From: Syntrophaceae bacterium
GTDB lineage: Bacteria > Desulfobacterota > Syntrophia > Syntrophales > Smithellaceae
Length of the DNA: 62,672 nucleotides
NCBI GenBank assembly: GCA_003142535.1
Contig: PLMQ01000017.1
Location: 41,903 to 104,574, forward strand
Direction of reading: 5' to 3'
Shown here: in pieces, positions 34,997 to 44,235 of the stretch
Layout of the letters: every line of letters starts with the position of its first letter
How positions within the stretch are numbered: the stretch's first letter is position 1
The notes under the pieces: generated by a model
Database searches by the model: none
Told to the model about the DNA's origin: nothing
What the model saw: only the letters and a program-made list of their open reading frames with translations
Made by a program: the position numbers and the translations under genes

Positions 34997-37669
34997 ATGA
35001 CAATTTTCTGTGAGAAAAAAGATTTGTTAAACGAAAGTGATGTTGAACAGAAATTAATAGTGCACATGCTAACATCAAAGCCACCATTGGGTTTAGGGTA
35101 TTCACCGTCGGATTACAGAACGAAGCCTGACATAAGGCAGATTACTATCGACAAAGGTGCTTCTAAAAAATTGTATTTCCCGGATTATGTAATTGTCATA
35201 AAAGGTTTGCCTTTATTGATAATAGAAGCCAAGGGACCAGGAGAAGATTTACGCGAGGCGATACGAGAGGCTAGATTATATGCATCTGAGGTTAATGCAC
35301 AATTTAAAAAAGGTATAAACCCATGTCATAAAATAATAGTCTCTGATGGATTAAAAACTATGGCATGTTCATGGGACTCAAATAATCCAGAACACGATGT
35401 AGTCTTTGAACAAGTTTACGCTGAAAGTCCGGAATATTCCGAATTCATAAAGTTTGTTGGCAAAAAAAGTTTGTCGGAATTCTGCGAGAAAATATACGGA
35501 GAAATCCGAGGCAATAGCGTCTTTCAAAAGCCATTAAGGCTCTTGGGAGGAAAAATAATTCAGAACGAAGAATTGGAGCAAAATGGTTTTGGCGCCAGCT
35601 TGGCATTGGATTACCGACATGTATTTAACCCAACTACAATAGAAAACAGGGTGAATATTGTTAAACATGCATATGTTACATCAAAGCGGAGATTAAAACA
35701 TGTCGAGCCTATCCGTAAAATAATTGCTAATTTAAAAACACCAATATTGACTTTAGCTCAATCTATTGAAGATACAGAAAAACCGCGTGAACTTATAGAC
35801 AAATTAAAAGATCCGAAGATATTTAAGCATGAACTTCTATTATTAGTAGGAAGTGTAGGAAGTGGAAAATCAACATTTGTGGATTACTTACATGAAGTTG
35901 CATTGCCACCTGATTTATCAAAACAAATTGTGTGGATATCTGTTGACTTGAATATAGCACCATTGTCAAAAGATACAATCTACACTTGGATAAAGAATCG
36001 CCTGCTAGAGGAATTGAAGCAAGCGCACTCTAATATAGATTTTGACGATATTAAAGTTCTTCAGAAAGTTTTTTCTCAGGAGCTAAAAAAAGTGGAAAAA
36101 GGACCAGCAGCATATTTTGAGAAAGGTTCTGATAAATTTAACGAGTTATTAGCAAACGAGTTGACTAGACTAATAGGAAACACTGAAGCCGCATTGAAAG
36201 CGCTCATCAGATATCTTTGTGCTGAAAGAGGAAAGCGGTTAATTATAAGTTTAGACAATTGTGATAAAAGAACCAGAGAAAATCAATTACTAATGTTTGA
36301 TGTAGCTAAATGGTTACAAAGTGAATGTGAATGTCTCGTTTTCTTGCCTTTGAGAGATACGACGTATGATCACCACAGGAAAGATCCCCCTTTAGACACA
36401 CTTGTAAAGGATCTTGTTTTCCGTATCGATCCACCTTCATTAATGGAAGTTCTTCATAAACGTGTCACCTATGCTCTATCTTTAATGGGATCAGACACGG
36501 TGCCATGGTTGTCTTATGATTTGGAAAATGGCATGCGCGTTAAATATCCAGAGTCTGATAGAGGGATGTATCTAGCATGTATTTTAAAATCACTTTTTCA
36601 GACGGATTCTTTCTTTAGAAGGGTAATAACCGGAATTGCGGGGCGAAACATAAGAAGAGGTCTGGAAATATTTTTAGACTTTTGCAAAAGCGGACATATA
36701 GGTGAGTCTGAAATATTTAAAATTAGATCATCTAAAGGAGGGCATAATCTACCTAGACATATAATAATGCGCGTCTTGCTTAGAGGAAATAGAAAATATT
36801 ATCAAGATATAAATTCAAATATCAGAAATCTATTTTTCTCTCTTCCCGAAGAAACGGTGCCTGACCCTTTTACGAGAATAGCTATATTGAAATGGCTTAG
36901 CAATCAATATCGAGAACGTGGTCCGAGTGGGATTTTTGGATTCCATAAAATAAGCCGTCTAATTTCCGATCTAACACCATTGGGCCATTCTGCGGACAAA
37001 GTGAGAAATGAGCTAATTAATTTGGCAAGGACAGAAGCTGTGGTATTGGAATCGCAAGATGTGGATGCTGTTGATGATGAAGATTTAATATCAATTGCTC
37101 CGGCCGGTCATGTTCATCTTGACTTGCTAGAAAGTGTTACTTATCTAGCGGCTTGTTCTGAAGATATTTGGTATCGTGACCAGGGATTGGCTTCGATAAT
37201 TTCAAAGCGTATGTCAAATCAACTTGAATTTAAGCATATGTCTTTGGAATGCGATATAGCAAATGCTGAAGATATGCTTAAATATCTAGTTGAATATCAT
37301 AAGATATTCATATGTAACCCGAGTATATTCCTCGCTGAAAATAAATATGAAAACCTAATAGACTTTTCTTCATATTTAAAGGCAGTAGAGGAAATGAAGA
37401 AAGGAGTTTCTATAGATAAAGAGGTTAACAGAACAATTCAAGAAAATCCCCCCGGTAAAGTCATTGAGGGAGAAATCGTATCGATCCAGGACTATGGTAT
37501 ATTCTTGGAATTTGGTTTAAACGCACAAGGGTTTATTCCTATTTCCTATTTTACGAAAGCTGGGAAAATCATTTTCGAAGACATAGAACACGGTGATATC
37601 ATCACGGCTGAGATAATAAAATATAATGTGACTCATAAAAGATTCACAGTAAAGCCAATATCAGAGTGA
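34997..37669 (+). CDS. PD-(D/E)xK nuclease / P-loop NTPase / S1 domain protein, putative anti-phage defence
   Basis: 890 residues with AAGGTG before ATG. Residues 1-150 are HsdR_N-like: E17, P62-D63 in YFPDYVIVI and E77-A-K79 in LLIIEAKGPGE form a PD-(D/E)xK site, followed by AIREARLYA. Residues 280-480 hold a STAND/KAP-like ATPase: LLLVGSVGSGKSTFVDYL (Walker A, about 284-291), RLIISLDNCDKR (Walker B, about 413-422) and LVFLPLRDTTYD (sensor). A helical region (480-815) follows. Residues 819-888 are an S1/OB RNA-binding fold (GEIVSIQDYGIFLEFG, GFIPISYF). No membrane segment. It is clearly more AT-rich than its neighbours and stands alone between repeats. Nuclease plus NTPase fits single-gene defence proteins; an S1 domain in such a protein is unusual. 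Confidence 0.75.
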   Translation: MTIFCEKKDLLNESDVEQKLIVHMLTSKPPLGLGYSPSDYRTKPDIRQITIDKGASKKLYFPDYVIVIKGLPLLIIEAKGPGEDLREAIREARLYASEVNAQFKKGINPCHKIIVSDGLKTMACSWDSNNPEHDVVFEQVYAESPEYSEFIKFVGKKSLSEFCEKIYGEIRGNSVFQKPLRLLGGKIIQNEELEQNGFGASLALDYRHVFNPTTIENRVNIVKHAYVTSKRRLKHVEPIRKIIANLKTPILTLAQSIEDTEKPRELIDKLKDPKIFKHELLLLVGSVGSGKSTFVDYLHEVALPPDLSKQIVWISVDLNIAPLSKDTIYTWIKNRLLEELKQAHSNIDFDDIKVLQKVFSQELKKVEKGPAAYFEKGSDKFNELLANELTRLIGNTEAALKALIRYLCAERGKRLIISLDNCDKRTRENQLLMFDVAKWLQSECECLVFLPLRDTTYDHHRKDPPLDTLVKDLVFRIDPPSLMEVLHKRVTYALSLMGSDTVPWLSYDLENGMRVKYPESDRGMYLACILKSLFQTDSFFRRVITGIAGRNIRRGLEIFLDFCKSGHIGESEIFKIRSSKGGHNLPRHIIMRVLLRGNRKYYQDINSNIRNLFFSLPEETVPDPFTRIAILKWLSNQYRERGPSGIFGFHKISRLISDLTPLGHSADKVRNELINLARTEAVVLESQDVDAVDDEDLISIAPAGHVHLDLLESVTYLAACSEDIWYRDQGLASIISKRMSNQLEFKHMSLECDIANAEDMLKYLVEYHKIFICNPSIFLAENKYENLIDFSSYLKAVEEMKKGVSIDKEVNRTIQENPPGKVIEGEIVSIQDYGIFLEFGLNAQGFIPISYFTKAGKIIFEDIEHGDIITAEIIKYNVTHKRFTVKPISE

Positions 37670-37803
37670 AAAAGACGAAGAAAAATTTAATGTCAATTCG
37701 TTACGTTTTATTAGGGCCAGCTCCCTTTTATTATGCAACAAAAAAATACATTGCTTCATAAGTCAGAACGAGAACGACTTTCGAGGGGGAAGAAACTATG
37801 TAA

Positions 37804-37825
37804 AATAGGGTCAGCGCCCTATTTC
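37804..37825. repeat. Inverted copy of the C-repeat end after the nuclease gene
   Basis: AAATAGGGTCAGCGCCCTAT: TAGGGTCAGCGCCCT (37806-37820) is the exact reverse complement of 34961-34975. It is itself near-palindromic (AAATAGGG/CCCTATTT). Confidence 0.75.
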
Positions 37826-37897
37826 CTATTTACAGACCGAATCGGAAATGATGTTCCTCTGTTTTTTATATCGCATGCGTAATTAAAAGGATATGCC

Positions 37898-38368
37898 ATG
37901 AAACGAGTTGTGACGATTTCCCTTATTTTCATAATAGCCATTGCTGTTCTCGGTTGTCACAAAGAGAGCGACCAGGACAAGGTTAAGAAGGTCATTACGG
38001 ACATCCAGGCAGCGGGTGAACAAAAGGATGTCAGGAAGATCATGAGCAACATCTCGAAAACCTACAGCGATCCTCAAGGTTTCAATTACGATGGTATTAA
38101 AGGGCTGCTCGTCGGCTATTTCTTTCGGTATCCGAAGATATCGGTCTATATCAACAATCTCACGATATCCGTTGAGAATACATCAGCCAGGGCTGTATTT
38201 CAGACTGTCCTGACCAGTGGAGAAAAGACCGGCTCCGTAACCGACATAATCCCACAGTCGCTCGGCATTTGGGACTTTGATGTAACACTGAAAAAGGAAT
38301 CGAATGACTGGAAAGTTACCTCTGCCAAATGGGAAGAAGCGGAAATGATGAAAACGGAGGGGCGATGA
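37898..38368 (+). CDS. Lipoprotein with NTF2-like domain, unknown function
   Basis: 156 residues. Signal peptide ends in a lipobox (IAVLGC). The mature part, DKVKKVITDIQAAGEQKDVR, KIMSNISKTYSDPQGFNYDG, then a beta-rich tail with WDFDVTLKKESNDWKVTSAKW, has the look of an NTF2/SnoaL-like fold. Probably outer-membrane anchored in the periplasm. Role unknown. Confidence 0.75.
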   Translation: MKRVVTISLIFIIAIAVLGCHKESDQDKVKKVITDIQAAGEQKDVRKIMSNISKTYSDPQGFNYDGIKGLLVGYFFRYPKISVYINNLTISVENTSARAVFQTVLTSGEKTGSVTDIIPQSLGIWDFDVTLKKESNDWKVTSAKWEEAEMMKTEGR

Positions 38369-38448
38369 AACTCAGGCAACAGAGGGACGCTGTTAAATTA
38401 TAAACTTTAGAATAAACTTGGGATCAAATCTTCAATGGAGAGAGAACG

Positions 38449-38943
38449 ATGAAGACATTACAGTTGTTGGAGTACAGTCAATTTTTAAGGCACAAATATT
38501 TGGAAACCTTAAGCAAGCTTCCTTGGGAGGACCTTGTCAAGGATCGCAACGCCAGCTTTCCCTCCCTGAGAGACATTTACTTGCATATTGTCTTTGTGCT
38601 GGATGTCTATATTAATTATATTCTGCAAGGCAAACCCAATTATCCCAGCGTCAACTATAACGAATACGACAGCATCGAGAAAATCACGAAATATCTGGAA
38701 GAGGTCGAATTCAAAGCCAACGCCTATCTGAGCAAAGTCACGCCGGAAGAACTGGCGAAAAAAGTTGGAAGGAAGCAAAAGGACGGCTCAACAATACTTG
38801 TACCCGTTGAAGATTTGCTGCTCGACTTTTTCCAGGAAGAAACGCATCATCGGGGAGAACTTCTGGCGCTGTTATGGCAAATGGATGTTGCGCCTCCCCA
38901 CATGGGCTTTGCTCAGTACCTGCGGATGCAAAAGCAGAAGTAA
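38449..38943 (+). CDS. DinB-family protein
   Basis: 164 residues forming a four-helix bundle. Metal-site histidines are seen in LRDIYLHIVFVLD and DFFQEETHHRGELLALL, the DinB/YfiT pattern. Members are metal-dependent hydrolases or thiol transferases of mostly unknown substrate. GAGAGAACG precedes the ATG. Alone in its transcript as far as can be seen. Confidence 0.85.
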   Translation: MKTLQLLEYSQFLRHKYLETLSKLPWEDLVKDRNASFPSLRDIYLHIVFVLDVYINYILQGKPNYPSVNYNEYDSIEKITKYLEEVEFKANAYLSKVTPEELAKKVGRKQKDGSTILVPVEDLLLDFFQEETHHRGELLALLWQMDVAPPHMGFAQYLRMQKQK

Positions 38944-38947
38944 AGGA

Positions 38948-39095
38948 CAGGGGGCTGTTGAAAAACGCTCATCTGCTGGTTCCCACCTTCAGGTGGCGTT
39001 GCGCAAAAAACCGCATCGCTCAACGTATGCTTATATACGCTTCGCGATTCGTTTTTTTGCGCGCCTTGCATCTAAGCATTTTTGAACAGCCCCTG
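38948..39095. repeat. MITE-like element with about 21-bp inverted ends
   Basis: CAGGGGGCTGTTGAAAAACG at the left and TTTTTGAACAGCCCCTG at the right are inverted copies with few mismatches; between them are CCACCTTCAGGTGG and a second inverted pair (AAAAAACCGCATCGC/GCGATTCGTTTTTT). No ORF of its own. Sequence 39096-39239 has no gene. Confidence 0.7.
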
Positions 39096-39239
39096 ATAAA
39101 CGCCTCGGATATCCCGGCTATTTAATCCGATTACAGTATTCGGTTGGGCAAACAAATACGGGGGGCAAGTGCAGTAAATTGGTTAAAACCGTTCCCTGCG
39201 TTCGAACCCCCGCTTCTTGTTCGGATAATTATTATTATG

Positions 39240-39803
39240 CTATTTTTTCTTCTTCAATAAATCATCAATCATATTAATGACAGAGTTGATCTCCGCGCTG
39301 CTCCATGGGGTATTTTTATCGGTAAACTTTAAGTATTTGACCTTTTTGTCTTTGCCGATCAAGACAAACACCGACTTATCGTTACAATCGCCCAATCCCC
39401 AAGCCTTGGGAAGTGTAAGATCAACATCGGTCAGGATTGTGGATTTATATTTCTCGATCTTTCCCTTGATTATGCTTCGAATAATGAAGTTTGGAGCAGC
39501 TGAGTCCTTCATGTTGGCAACTCCTAATCCTCTGTATGCAGCCTTGTCATAATTTTTTGCCTTAATCGCATCGTTCAGCGGATCACCTAAATCAGCCGCA
39601 GCTGTATTGCTATAGGTTAACCCAATCACATGAGTACCAAAATCCGGAATGGTTGCAGGATTATCTTCAGCATCCCTGATTTGTGGATTAGATAGCTCCT
39701 GTCCCACTGAAGCGGCGTTTACAGATCCCACACCGGCAGCAAGGACAATAATTGCACATCCAAAGGCAACAACCAGACTTTTCCATAAGAATGAACGAAT
39801 CAT
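39240..39803 (-). CDS. YtfJ-family periplasmic protein
   Basis: 187 residues with a signal peptide (VVAFGCAIIVLAAGVGSVNA). SVGQELSNPQIRDAEDNPAT, the NFIIRSIIKGKIEKYKSTIL segment and WGLGDCNDKSVFVLIGKDKK match the YtfJ family, a thioredoxin-fold group without the CxxC pair. Function unknown; the single conserved Cys is present (GDCND). A strong promoter (TTGACA-17-TATACT) and AGGAGG lie upstream. Confidence 0.8.
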   Translation of the reverse strand: MIRSFLWKSLVVAFGCAIIVLAAGVGSVNAASVGQELSNPQIRDAEDNPATIPDFGTHVIGLTYSNTAAADLGDPLNDAIKAKNYDKAAYRGLGVANMKDSAAPNFIIRSIIKGKIEKYKSTILTDVDLTLPKAWGLGDCNDKSVFVLIGKDKKVKYLKFTDKNTPWSSAEINSVINMIDDLLKKKK

Positions 39804-39854
39804 ATACAGAATCCTCCTTTTGATTTGGTTAAAAACTTACTTTCACCGGAAAGG

Positions 39855-39883
39855 AGTATAGGGAAATTATTATTGTATGTCAA
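39855..39883 (-). promoter_or_regulatory. Sigma-70-type promoter of the ytfJ-like gene
   Basis: On the minus strand TTGACA (39883-39878), 17 bases, TATACT (39860-39855), the same hexamers and TTGACATACAA start as the pqqD operon promoter. Confidence 0.7.
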
Positions 39884-39892
39884 GAAGACGTA

Positions 39893-40068
39893 ATGTCTTT
39901 GCGAGGAAGGGTAATGACCGAAGCAATCTCGTATTTATCAGATAAAATAAAGATTGCCACCCGGCATGCGCCGGGCAGGCTGTTCACTGTCGTGCCCCCA
40001 CACGCTTTGCTCGGGGCTTCGACTCACCGCAATGACAAAGAATGATTAAGATACAGTTTCTTTGCCAG
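39893..40068. repeat. GTCATTGCGAGGA-type dispersed repeat
   Basis: TCTTTGCGAGGAAGGGTAAT, GAAGCAATCTCG and at the other end CACCGCAATGACAAAGAATG: the inverted pair GCGAGG.../...CGCAATGAC common in many proteobacterial genomes. Another copy is at 58931-59033. Confidence 0.6.
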
Positions 40069-40084
40069 GGAATGACAGAGGGTA

Positions 40085-40876
40085 TCAGTTCACCATTCTT
40101 TTGCGTAATCTTCTTACCGCAAAGAATCCGACAACAAGGATAAACACTGCAATATAAAACAAGTCCCACAGATGAATCATTTGGTAATGATTCGCGCAGA
40201 CAGCTCGGACAAGCCGCACACAATGCGTCAACGGCACAATTTCGACCAGCGGCTGAATATAGTTAGGCAGATTGCTTGTCGGAAATACTACTCCCGAAAA
40301 GAAGAACATAGGCGATATGAAGCCGGTGAAAAAGAAATTGAGTTGATTGATCACCCGGACAAACGATGTTATCAGCATCGATATTACCGCGAACATTACG
40401 CCGGTGAGAAATCCAACCAGTGGAGCCAGCAAGCTGTAGGGCAGATGAATCACGCCGAATACCGCCAGGATGCACAATACAGCAAAGGAAAAAAATAATC
40501 CTTTTGTTCCTGCCCAAATGATTTCACCAACAATCAGGTTATTGACAGTCAATGGCGATGCCAGCATGCCGTCATACACCTTGTCGAATTCCAGCCGGAT
40601 AAATGTGCCGAAACTGCACTCAAATGATGCCGTGAACATGGCCGCTGTAACCAATAGGCCGGTGCCCAGGAATTCTAAATAGCTAAGCCCCTCCATTGAT
40701 TGCGTGATATATGTGCCCAGGCCAAGCCCGACTCCCGCGAGAAACAGCAGCGGTTCTAAAAACGGCGGCAAGCCATTGCTGAAGATGTTTTTCGTATAGA
40801 CGCGCATATGCCGATACCAGACGCTGAATAAGCGCCAATATAAAGGAGGGCAAACTACAGTATTATTGAGTTTCAC
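40085..40876 (-). CDS. ABC-2 type transporter permease (NodJ-like)
   Basis: 263 residues with six hydrophobic helices. NGLPPFLEPLLFLAGVGLGL, GTGLLVTAAMFTASFECSFG and GFISPMFFFSGVVFPTSNLP are the signatures of NodJ/DrrB permeases. Its start overlaps the ATPase gene by 14 bases. With the ATPase it forms an exporter for a lipid-linked or hydrophobic compound; substrate unknown. Confidence 0.92.
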   Translation of the reverse strand: MKLNNTVVCPPLYWRLFSVWYRHMRVYTKNIFSNGLPPFLEPLLFLAGVGLGLGTYITQSMEGLSYLEFLGTGLLVTAAMFTASFECSFGTFIRLEFDKVYDGMLASPLTVNNLIVGEIIWAGTKGLFFSFAVLCILAVFGVIHLPYSLLAPLVGFLTGVMFAVISMLITSFVRVINQLNFFFTGFISPMFFFSGVVFPTSNLPNYIQPLVEIVPLTHCVRLVRAVCANHYQMIHLWDLFYIAVFILVVGFFAVRRLRKRMVN

Positions 40877-41795
40877 TTAAACCCCTCCCCGTAGCTTTCA
40901 AAAACACATCTTCCAGATTAGTCTGCCGCAGATAATAATTGCTACTCTCCATTGAACCGGCGATTGTCTTCAAATATTCAAAGTCATTGGAAAACAACCG
41001 CGTTACCTGCTGAGACTTATCAATCCGCACTTGCTCTTGCATATTTTCTTTGAGTTTATCTTGCAGCGCACCGGCATCCAATATTTCCAGTACATATTTC
41101 TCAATATTATTTGCCAATAGATCCCTGGGCGGCCCTTCAATTATCCGCTGCCCCTTATGCATTATCATCACTGTATCGCATATCTGGAACGCCTCTTCCA
41201 TGTAATGCGTCGTTAGCAGTATCGTCGTCCCTTCTTTTTTCAGGAGCCGCAGCTTATCCCAGATCAGGTGCCGCACCTGCGGATCGAGCCCGGTTGTCGG
41301 CTCATCGAGTATCAGCAGCCGCGGATTATTCAAAAGAGCCCGCGCTATTACCAGCCGGCGCTTCATCCCGCCGGAGAGCTCCGTTATCCGCGAATTTGCC
41401 TTTTCCGACAGCTCCAGAAAATCCAGCAGATACGCGATTCGCTCGCGAGCGAGCCTGGCAGGTATGTTATAGAACTTGGAATAGATCATCAGGTTCTGGA
41501 TGAGGTTCAACTCATCATCGAGGTTATTATCCTGGGGCACCACGCCGGAGAGAGACTTTATCTCCAGTTCACAGTCTTTCGGGTCATAACCGAAGATGCT
41601 CATCTGGCTTGCTGGTTTTTCGTCTCTGGTGCACTTGCCGTAAATGATCTTCATCATCGTTGACTTGCCCGCGCCATTCGGGCCCAGACACCCGAAACAC
41701 GTTTGCGCTTCAACCTCAAAACTAAGGTTGTTCACTGCCACAACTTTGGGGAAAGTCTTGCTGACGTTTTTAACAATAATTATTTTTTCTGTCAT
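40863..41795 (-). CDS. ABC transporter ATP-binding protein (NodI-like)
   Basis: 310 residues. Walker A GPNGAGKSTMMK, Q-loop VVPQDNNLDDELN, ABC signature ELSGGMKRRLVIA, Walker B LLILDEPTTGLD and H-loop LTTHYMEEA are complete. The Cys after GLGPN-type residues and the long C-terminal domain match NodI/DrrA ATPases. Paired with the permease at 40085. Confidence 0.94.
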   Translation of the reverse strand: MTEKIIIVKNVSKTFPKVVAVNNLSFEVEAQTCFGCLGPNGAGKSTMMKIIYGKCTRDEKPASQMSIFGYDPKDCELEIKSLSGVVPQDNNLDDELNLIQNLMIYSKFYNIPARLARERIAYLLDFLELSEKANSRITELSGGMKRRLVIARALLNNPRLLILDEPTTGLDPQVRHLIWDKLRLLKKEGTTILLTTHYMEEAFQICDTVMIMHKGQRIIEGPPRDLLANNIEKYVLEILDAGALQDKLKENMQEQVRIDKSQQVTRLFSNDFEYLKTIAGSMESSNYYLRQTNLEDVFLKATGRGLSETQ

Positions 41796-41845
41796 AATGA
41801 AAAATTATACCCTCAACAAAGTTAGTCTGCGAGCGCGAAAGGGTA

Positions 41846-42757
41846 TCAGCTTTTAATTTTTATATAAACTTCTTTATCGAGAGCGACGATGCCCTGCCTT
41901 TGCAAACGCTCCAGATGCTTTTTTAACAGCGCCCGTTCGCCAAATTGGAAAAAAGCCAAAGGCTCGCGCGGCCGGCCGTAAATCAACCAGGCCGCCGTAA
42001 TTTCATCAAGAGTGGCCGGCTTCTTTTCCAAAAAAGCCAATATTTTATTTTCCCGTTTGTAAATTGTATTTTCATAGTTCTCCCAGATAATCCCCGGATT
42101 TTCTTCAAACAGGCCTTTATCATGACAGGTGAGCCACACGCGGGCGGGAATCTTTTTCAGACGCCGCAATGAGGCAATGGTCTCATCAATACTGGAATCG
42201 GCATCGCCATACCAGGGGCCAAAAGAAGTCAAATCATAGTCGGCTAAAAGCAGGACACCTTCTTCGCGAAAAAAAAAGGACAGATGACCGGGGGTATGGC
42301 CGGGCGTGGCAATTGCCTCCACAGTGATTCCGCCAAGATCAATTATTTCGCCATCATTAATAAACCTTGCAGAATTTCGCGGCTGGAAATGAAATTGCTT
42401 TTGAAAAGCCGCTTTCCAATAAGCGCGGTGATTTTTGTCGGCAATGCCATAGGCATCCAGCAACTGATCAAGGCCGGTTAGCGGCGGAAAATCTTTTTCT
42501 GAAACCCACAAGGGGCATTTGTCGAAAAGATACAGGAAGCTGAAATGATCCTCATGCCAGTGCGAAAGCCACACTGTATCAACTCCCTCATTATCGCGCA
42601 ATTTTGTTAACTTTTCTTTACTACAGGCAGGATCAATAATTACACGACAGTTTTTACCTTTAATATATAGTGAGTGGGCAAATGGATAGCGGCCGTTATT
42701 TTCACCACGCAAAAAACGTATCAGCCCGAATTGACGATCTACCATAACAACCTGCAT
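41846..42757 (-). CDS. MBL-fold metallo-hydrolase
   Basis: 303 residues. Zinc motif LSHWHEDHFSF (HxHxDH), then IATPGHTPGHLSFF, LLLADYDLTSFGPWYGD and LTCHDKG complete the metal site, resembling LACTB2/glyoxalase II-like enzymes with a helical C-terminal domain. The start ATG 42757 is six bases after the hisC stop, so the two are co-transcribed; a TTG at 42766 is less likely. Confidence 0.88.
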   Translation of the reverse strand: MQVVMVDRQFGLIRFLRGENNGRYPFAHSLYIKGKNCRVIIDPACSKEKLTKLRDNEGVDTVWLSHWHEDHFSFLYLFDKCPLWVSEKDFPPLTGLDQLLDAYGIADKNHRAYWKAAFQKQFHFQPRNSARFINDGEIIDLGGITVEAIATPGHTPGHLSFFFREEGVLLLADYDLTSFGPWYGDADSSIDETIASLRRLKKIPARVWLTCHDKGLFEENPGIIWENYENTIYKRENKILAFLEKKPATLDEITAAWLIYGRPREPLAFFQFGERALLKKHLERLQRQGIVALDKEVYIKIKS

Positions 42758-42762
42758 TGACC

Positions 42763-43830
42763 TCAACGCTTCGCTACGATAGCGGCGATAGTTTTCAGAA
42801 ACTTATCCATCTCGACATCCGTACCTATCGTCACCCGCAGAAAGTTATCAATCTTCGGTTTGTTGAAATAACGGACGAGAATGTCCTTTTCTCTCAATTG
42901 CTGAAACAGAGCGCTGCCGGGGTATTGCGGGTAGCTGATGAAGATGAAATTAGCCTGCGAGGGAATGACTTTAAAGCCAATTTCCGTCAAACGGTTCGAT
43001 ATGCGCTCACGGGTCTGGATAATTTTTGTTCTGGTTTTCTGAAAGTAGGCATCGTCTTTGATTGCCGCGACTGCCCCCGCCAGAGCGAGGCGATCCAACG
43101 TATAAGAGTTTACCGAATCTTTTATTCTCGTAATTGCTTCGATCAGCCCCTCGCTGCCGATGGCATACCCGATACGCAGACCAGCCAGCGCGCGCGATTT
43201 GGACATCGTTTGAATCACCAGCAAATTGGGATACTCGTCAATCAGCCCTACGGCTGATTCGCCGCCGAAGTCAATATAGGCCTCATCAATAATTACGACG
43301 CTGTCTTTGTTTTGGCCCAGAATTGTTTTTATTGTTTTCAGTGGGACGCCGCGTCCGGTAGGCGCATTGGAATTGGCAATGATGATACCGCCGTTTTCCT
43401 GATAGTAGCCCTCTGCCGGAACATTGAATTCATCATCAACCGCAATAAGTTTGTATTTTGTTTTGAAAAGCGTAGCATACACGGGATAAAAGCTGTAAGT
43501 TATTTCAGCGAATAATATGGGTTTCTCCGCCGGTTCAAAGAAAGCGAGATAGGCAAAAGCCAGCAATTCATCGGAACCATTACCGGCAAAGACCTGTTCT
43601 TTTTTAACTTTGTAGTAGGCGGCTATTGTTTCCCGAAGTAAATCGCAAACAGGGTCAGGATAGAGCCGCAAGGATTCATCGGTAACTTGCCTGATTGCTT
43701 CGATCACTCGCGGTGACGGCGGATAAGGATTTTCATTGGTGTTCAGCTTGATGTATTTCTTATCCTTCGGCTGCTCACCGGGCGTATACGGCTTGATATT
43801 TTTTACTGTGGTGCTCCAATATTTACTCAT
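42763..43830 (-). CDS. hisC: Histidinol-phosphate aminotransferase
   Basis: 355 residues from ATG 43830 (MSKYWSTTVKNI); the frame opens further upstream at 43866 but the family start fits here. IKPYTPGEQ, KLNTNENPYPPSPRV, FAGNGSDELLAFAYLAF, IIANSNAPTGRG, IDEAYIDFGG and the PLP-lysine block TMSKSRALAGLRIGYA are HisC hallmarks. Converts imidazole-acetol phosphate to histidinol phosphate; may also serve aromatic amino acids. No other his genes in the window. Confidence 0.93.
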   Translation of the reverse strand: MSKYWSTTVKNIKPYTPGEQPKDKKYIKLNTNENPYPPSPRVIEAIRQVTDESLRLYPDPVCDLLRETIAAYYKVKKEQVFAGNGSDELLAFAYLAFFEPAEKPILFAEITYSFYPVYATLFKTKYKLIAVDDEFNVPAEGYYQENGGIIIANSNAPTGRGVPLKTIKTILGQNKDSVVIIDEAYIDFGGESAVGLIDEYPNLLVIQTMSKSRALAGLRIGYAIGSEGLIEAITRIKDSVNSYTLDRLALAGAVAAIKDDAYFQKTRTKIIQTRERISNRLTEIGFKVIPSQANFIFISYPQYPGSALFQQLREKDILVRYFNKPKIDNFLRVTIGTDVEMDKFLKTIAAIVAKR

Positions 43831-43892
43831 GCAGAAAATATACTTGACTTGGCCGGAATTGTCCAATCAAATCCTCAAACCATTGCACTCTC

Positions 43893-44055
43893 GAAGGCTA
43901 ACTTTGTTGGCGGAGCACAAGAGGCTGAAGGGAAGACGTGGTGGGCTGGATTTACCCTAATAACCTGACCACCTAAAGGTGGCAAGAGGTAACGCGAGGT
44001 CACGCGTGCCCGGGACGTCGGCTTCCTCAACATATTAGTAGCAATATGCTGAAAA
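43893..44055 (-). repeat. Family B repeat with X module, reverse copy
   Basis: Plus strand: GGCTAACTTTGTTGGCGGAG, GGATTTACCCTAATAACCTG, CCACCTAAAGGTGGCAAGAG (X), GGCTTCCTCAACATATTAG. The B order reversed, with X near the middle. Confidence 0.7.
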
Positions 44056-44100
44056 TCCAAATCCCGCCAAGCTGGAATAGTCTTTTGGAAAAACCTATGA

Positions 44101-44133
44101 AAAAGGCAGGACCATTATTGATCCTGCCTTTTT
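44101..44133. terminator. Rho-independent terminator-like hairpin
   Basis: AAAAGGCAGGA, nine-base loop region, TCCTGCCTTTTT: a perfect GC-rich stem with A-run before and T-run after, so it can act on both strands. It would end the transcript of the secreted protein gene at 44226-45017. Confidence 0.8.
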
Positions 44134-44164
44134 GGGGATTCCTTATCGCAACAATTAACGCCGG

Positions 44165-44235
44165 TAGTGAGACTCCAATTACGCAAGCGCAGCACAGTGG
44201 AATTGGTTAGTCGAACTATCCCGCATCAGCGGCGG
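44165..44235 (+). repeat. Family A repeat copy
   Basis: GTAGTGAGACTCCAATTACG, GTGGAATTGGTTAGTCG, ACTATCCCGCATCAGCGG. Same layout as at 317-405. It overlaps the last codons of the secreted protein gene, so its C-terminus may be repeat-encoded. Confidence 0.7.

Noticed and set aside
39150-39235. tRNA-like sequence with GTTCGAAC and a CCCCCGC stretch
   Set aside because: The T-arm cannot pair properly and no acceptor stem or anticodon arm forms; treated as chance or a decayed fragment.
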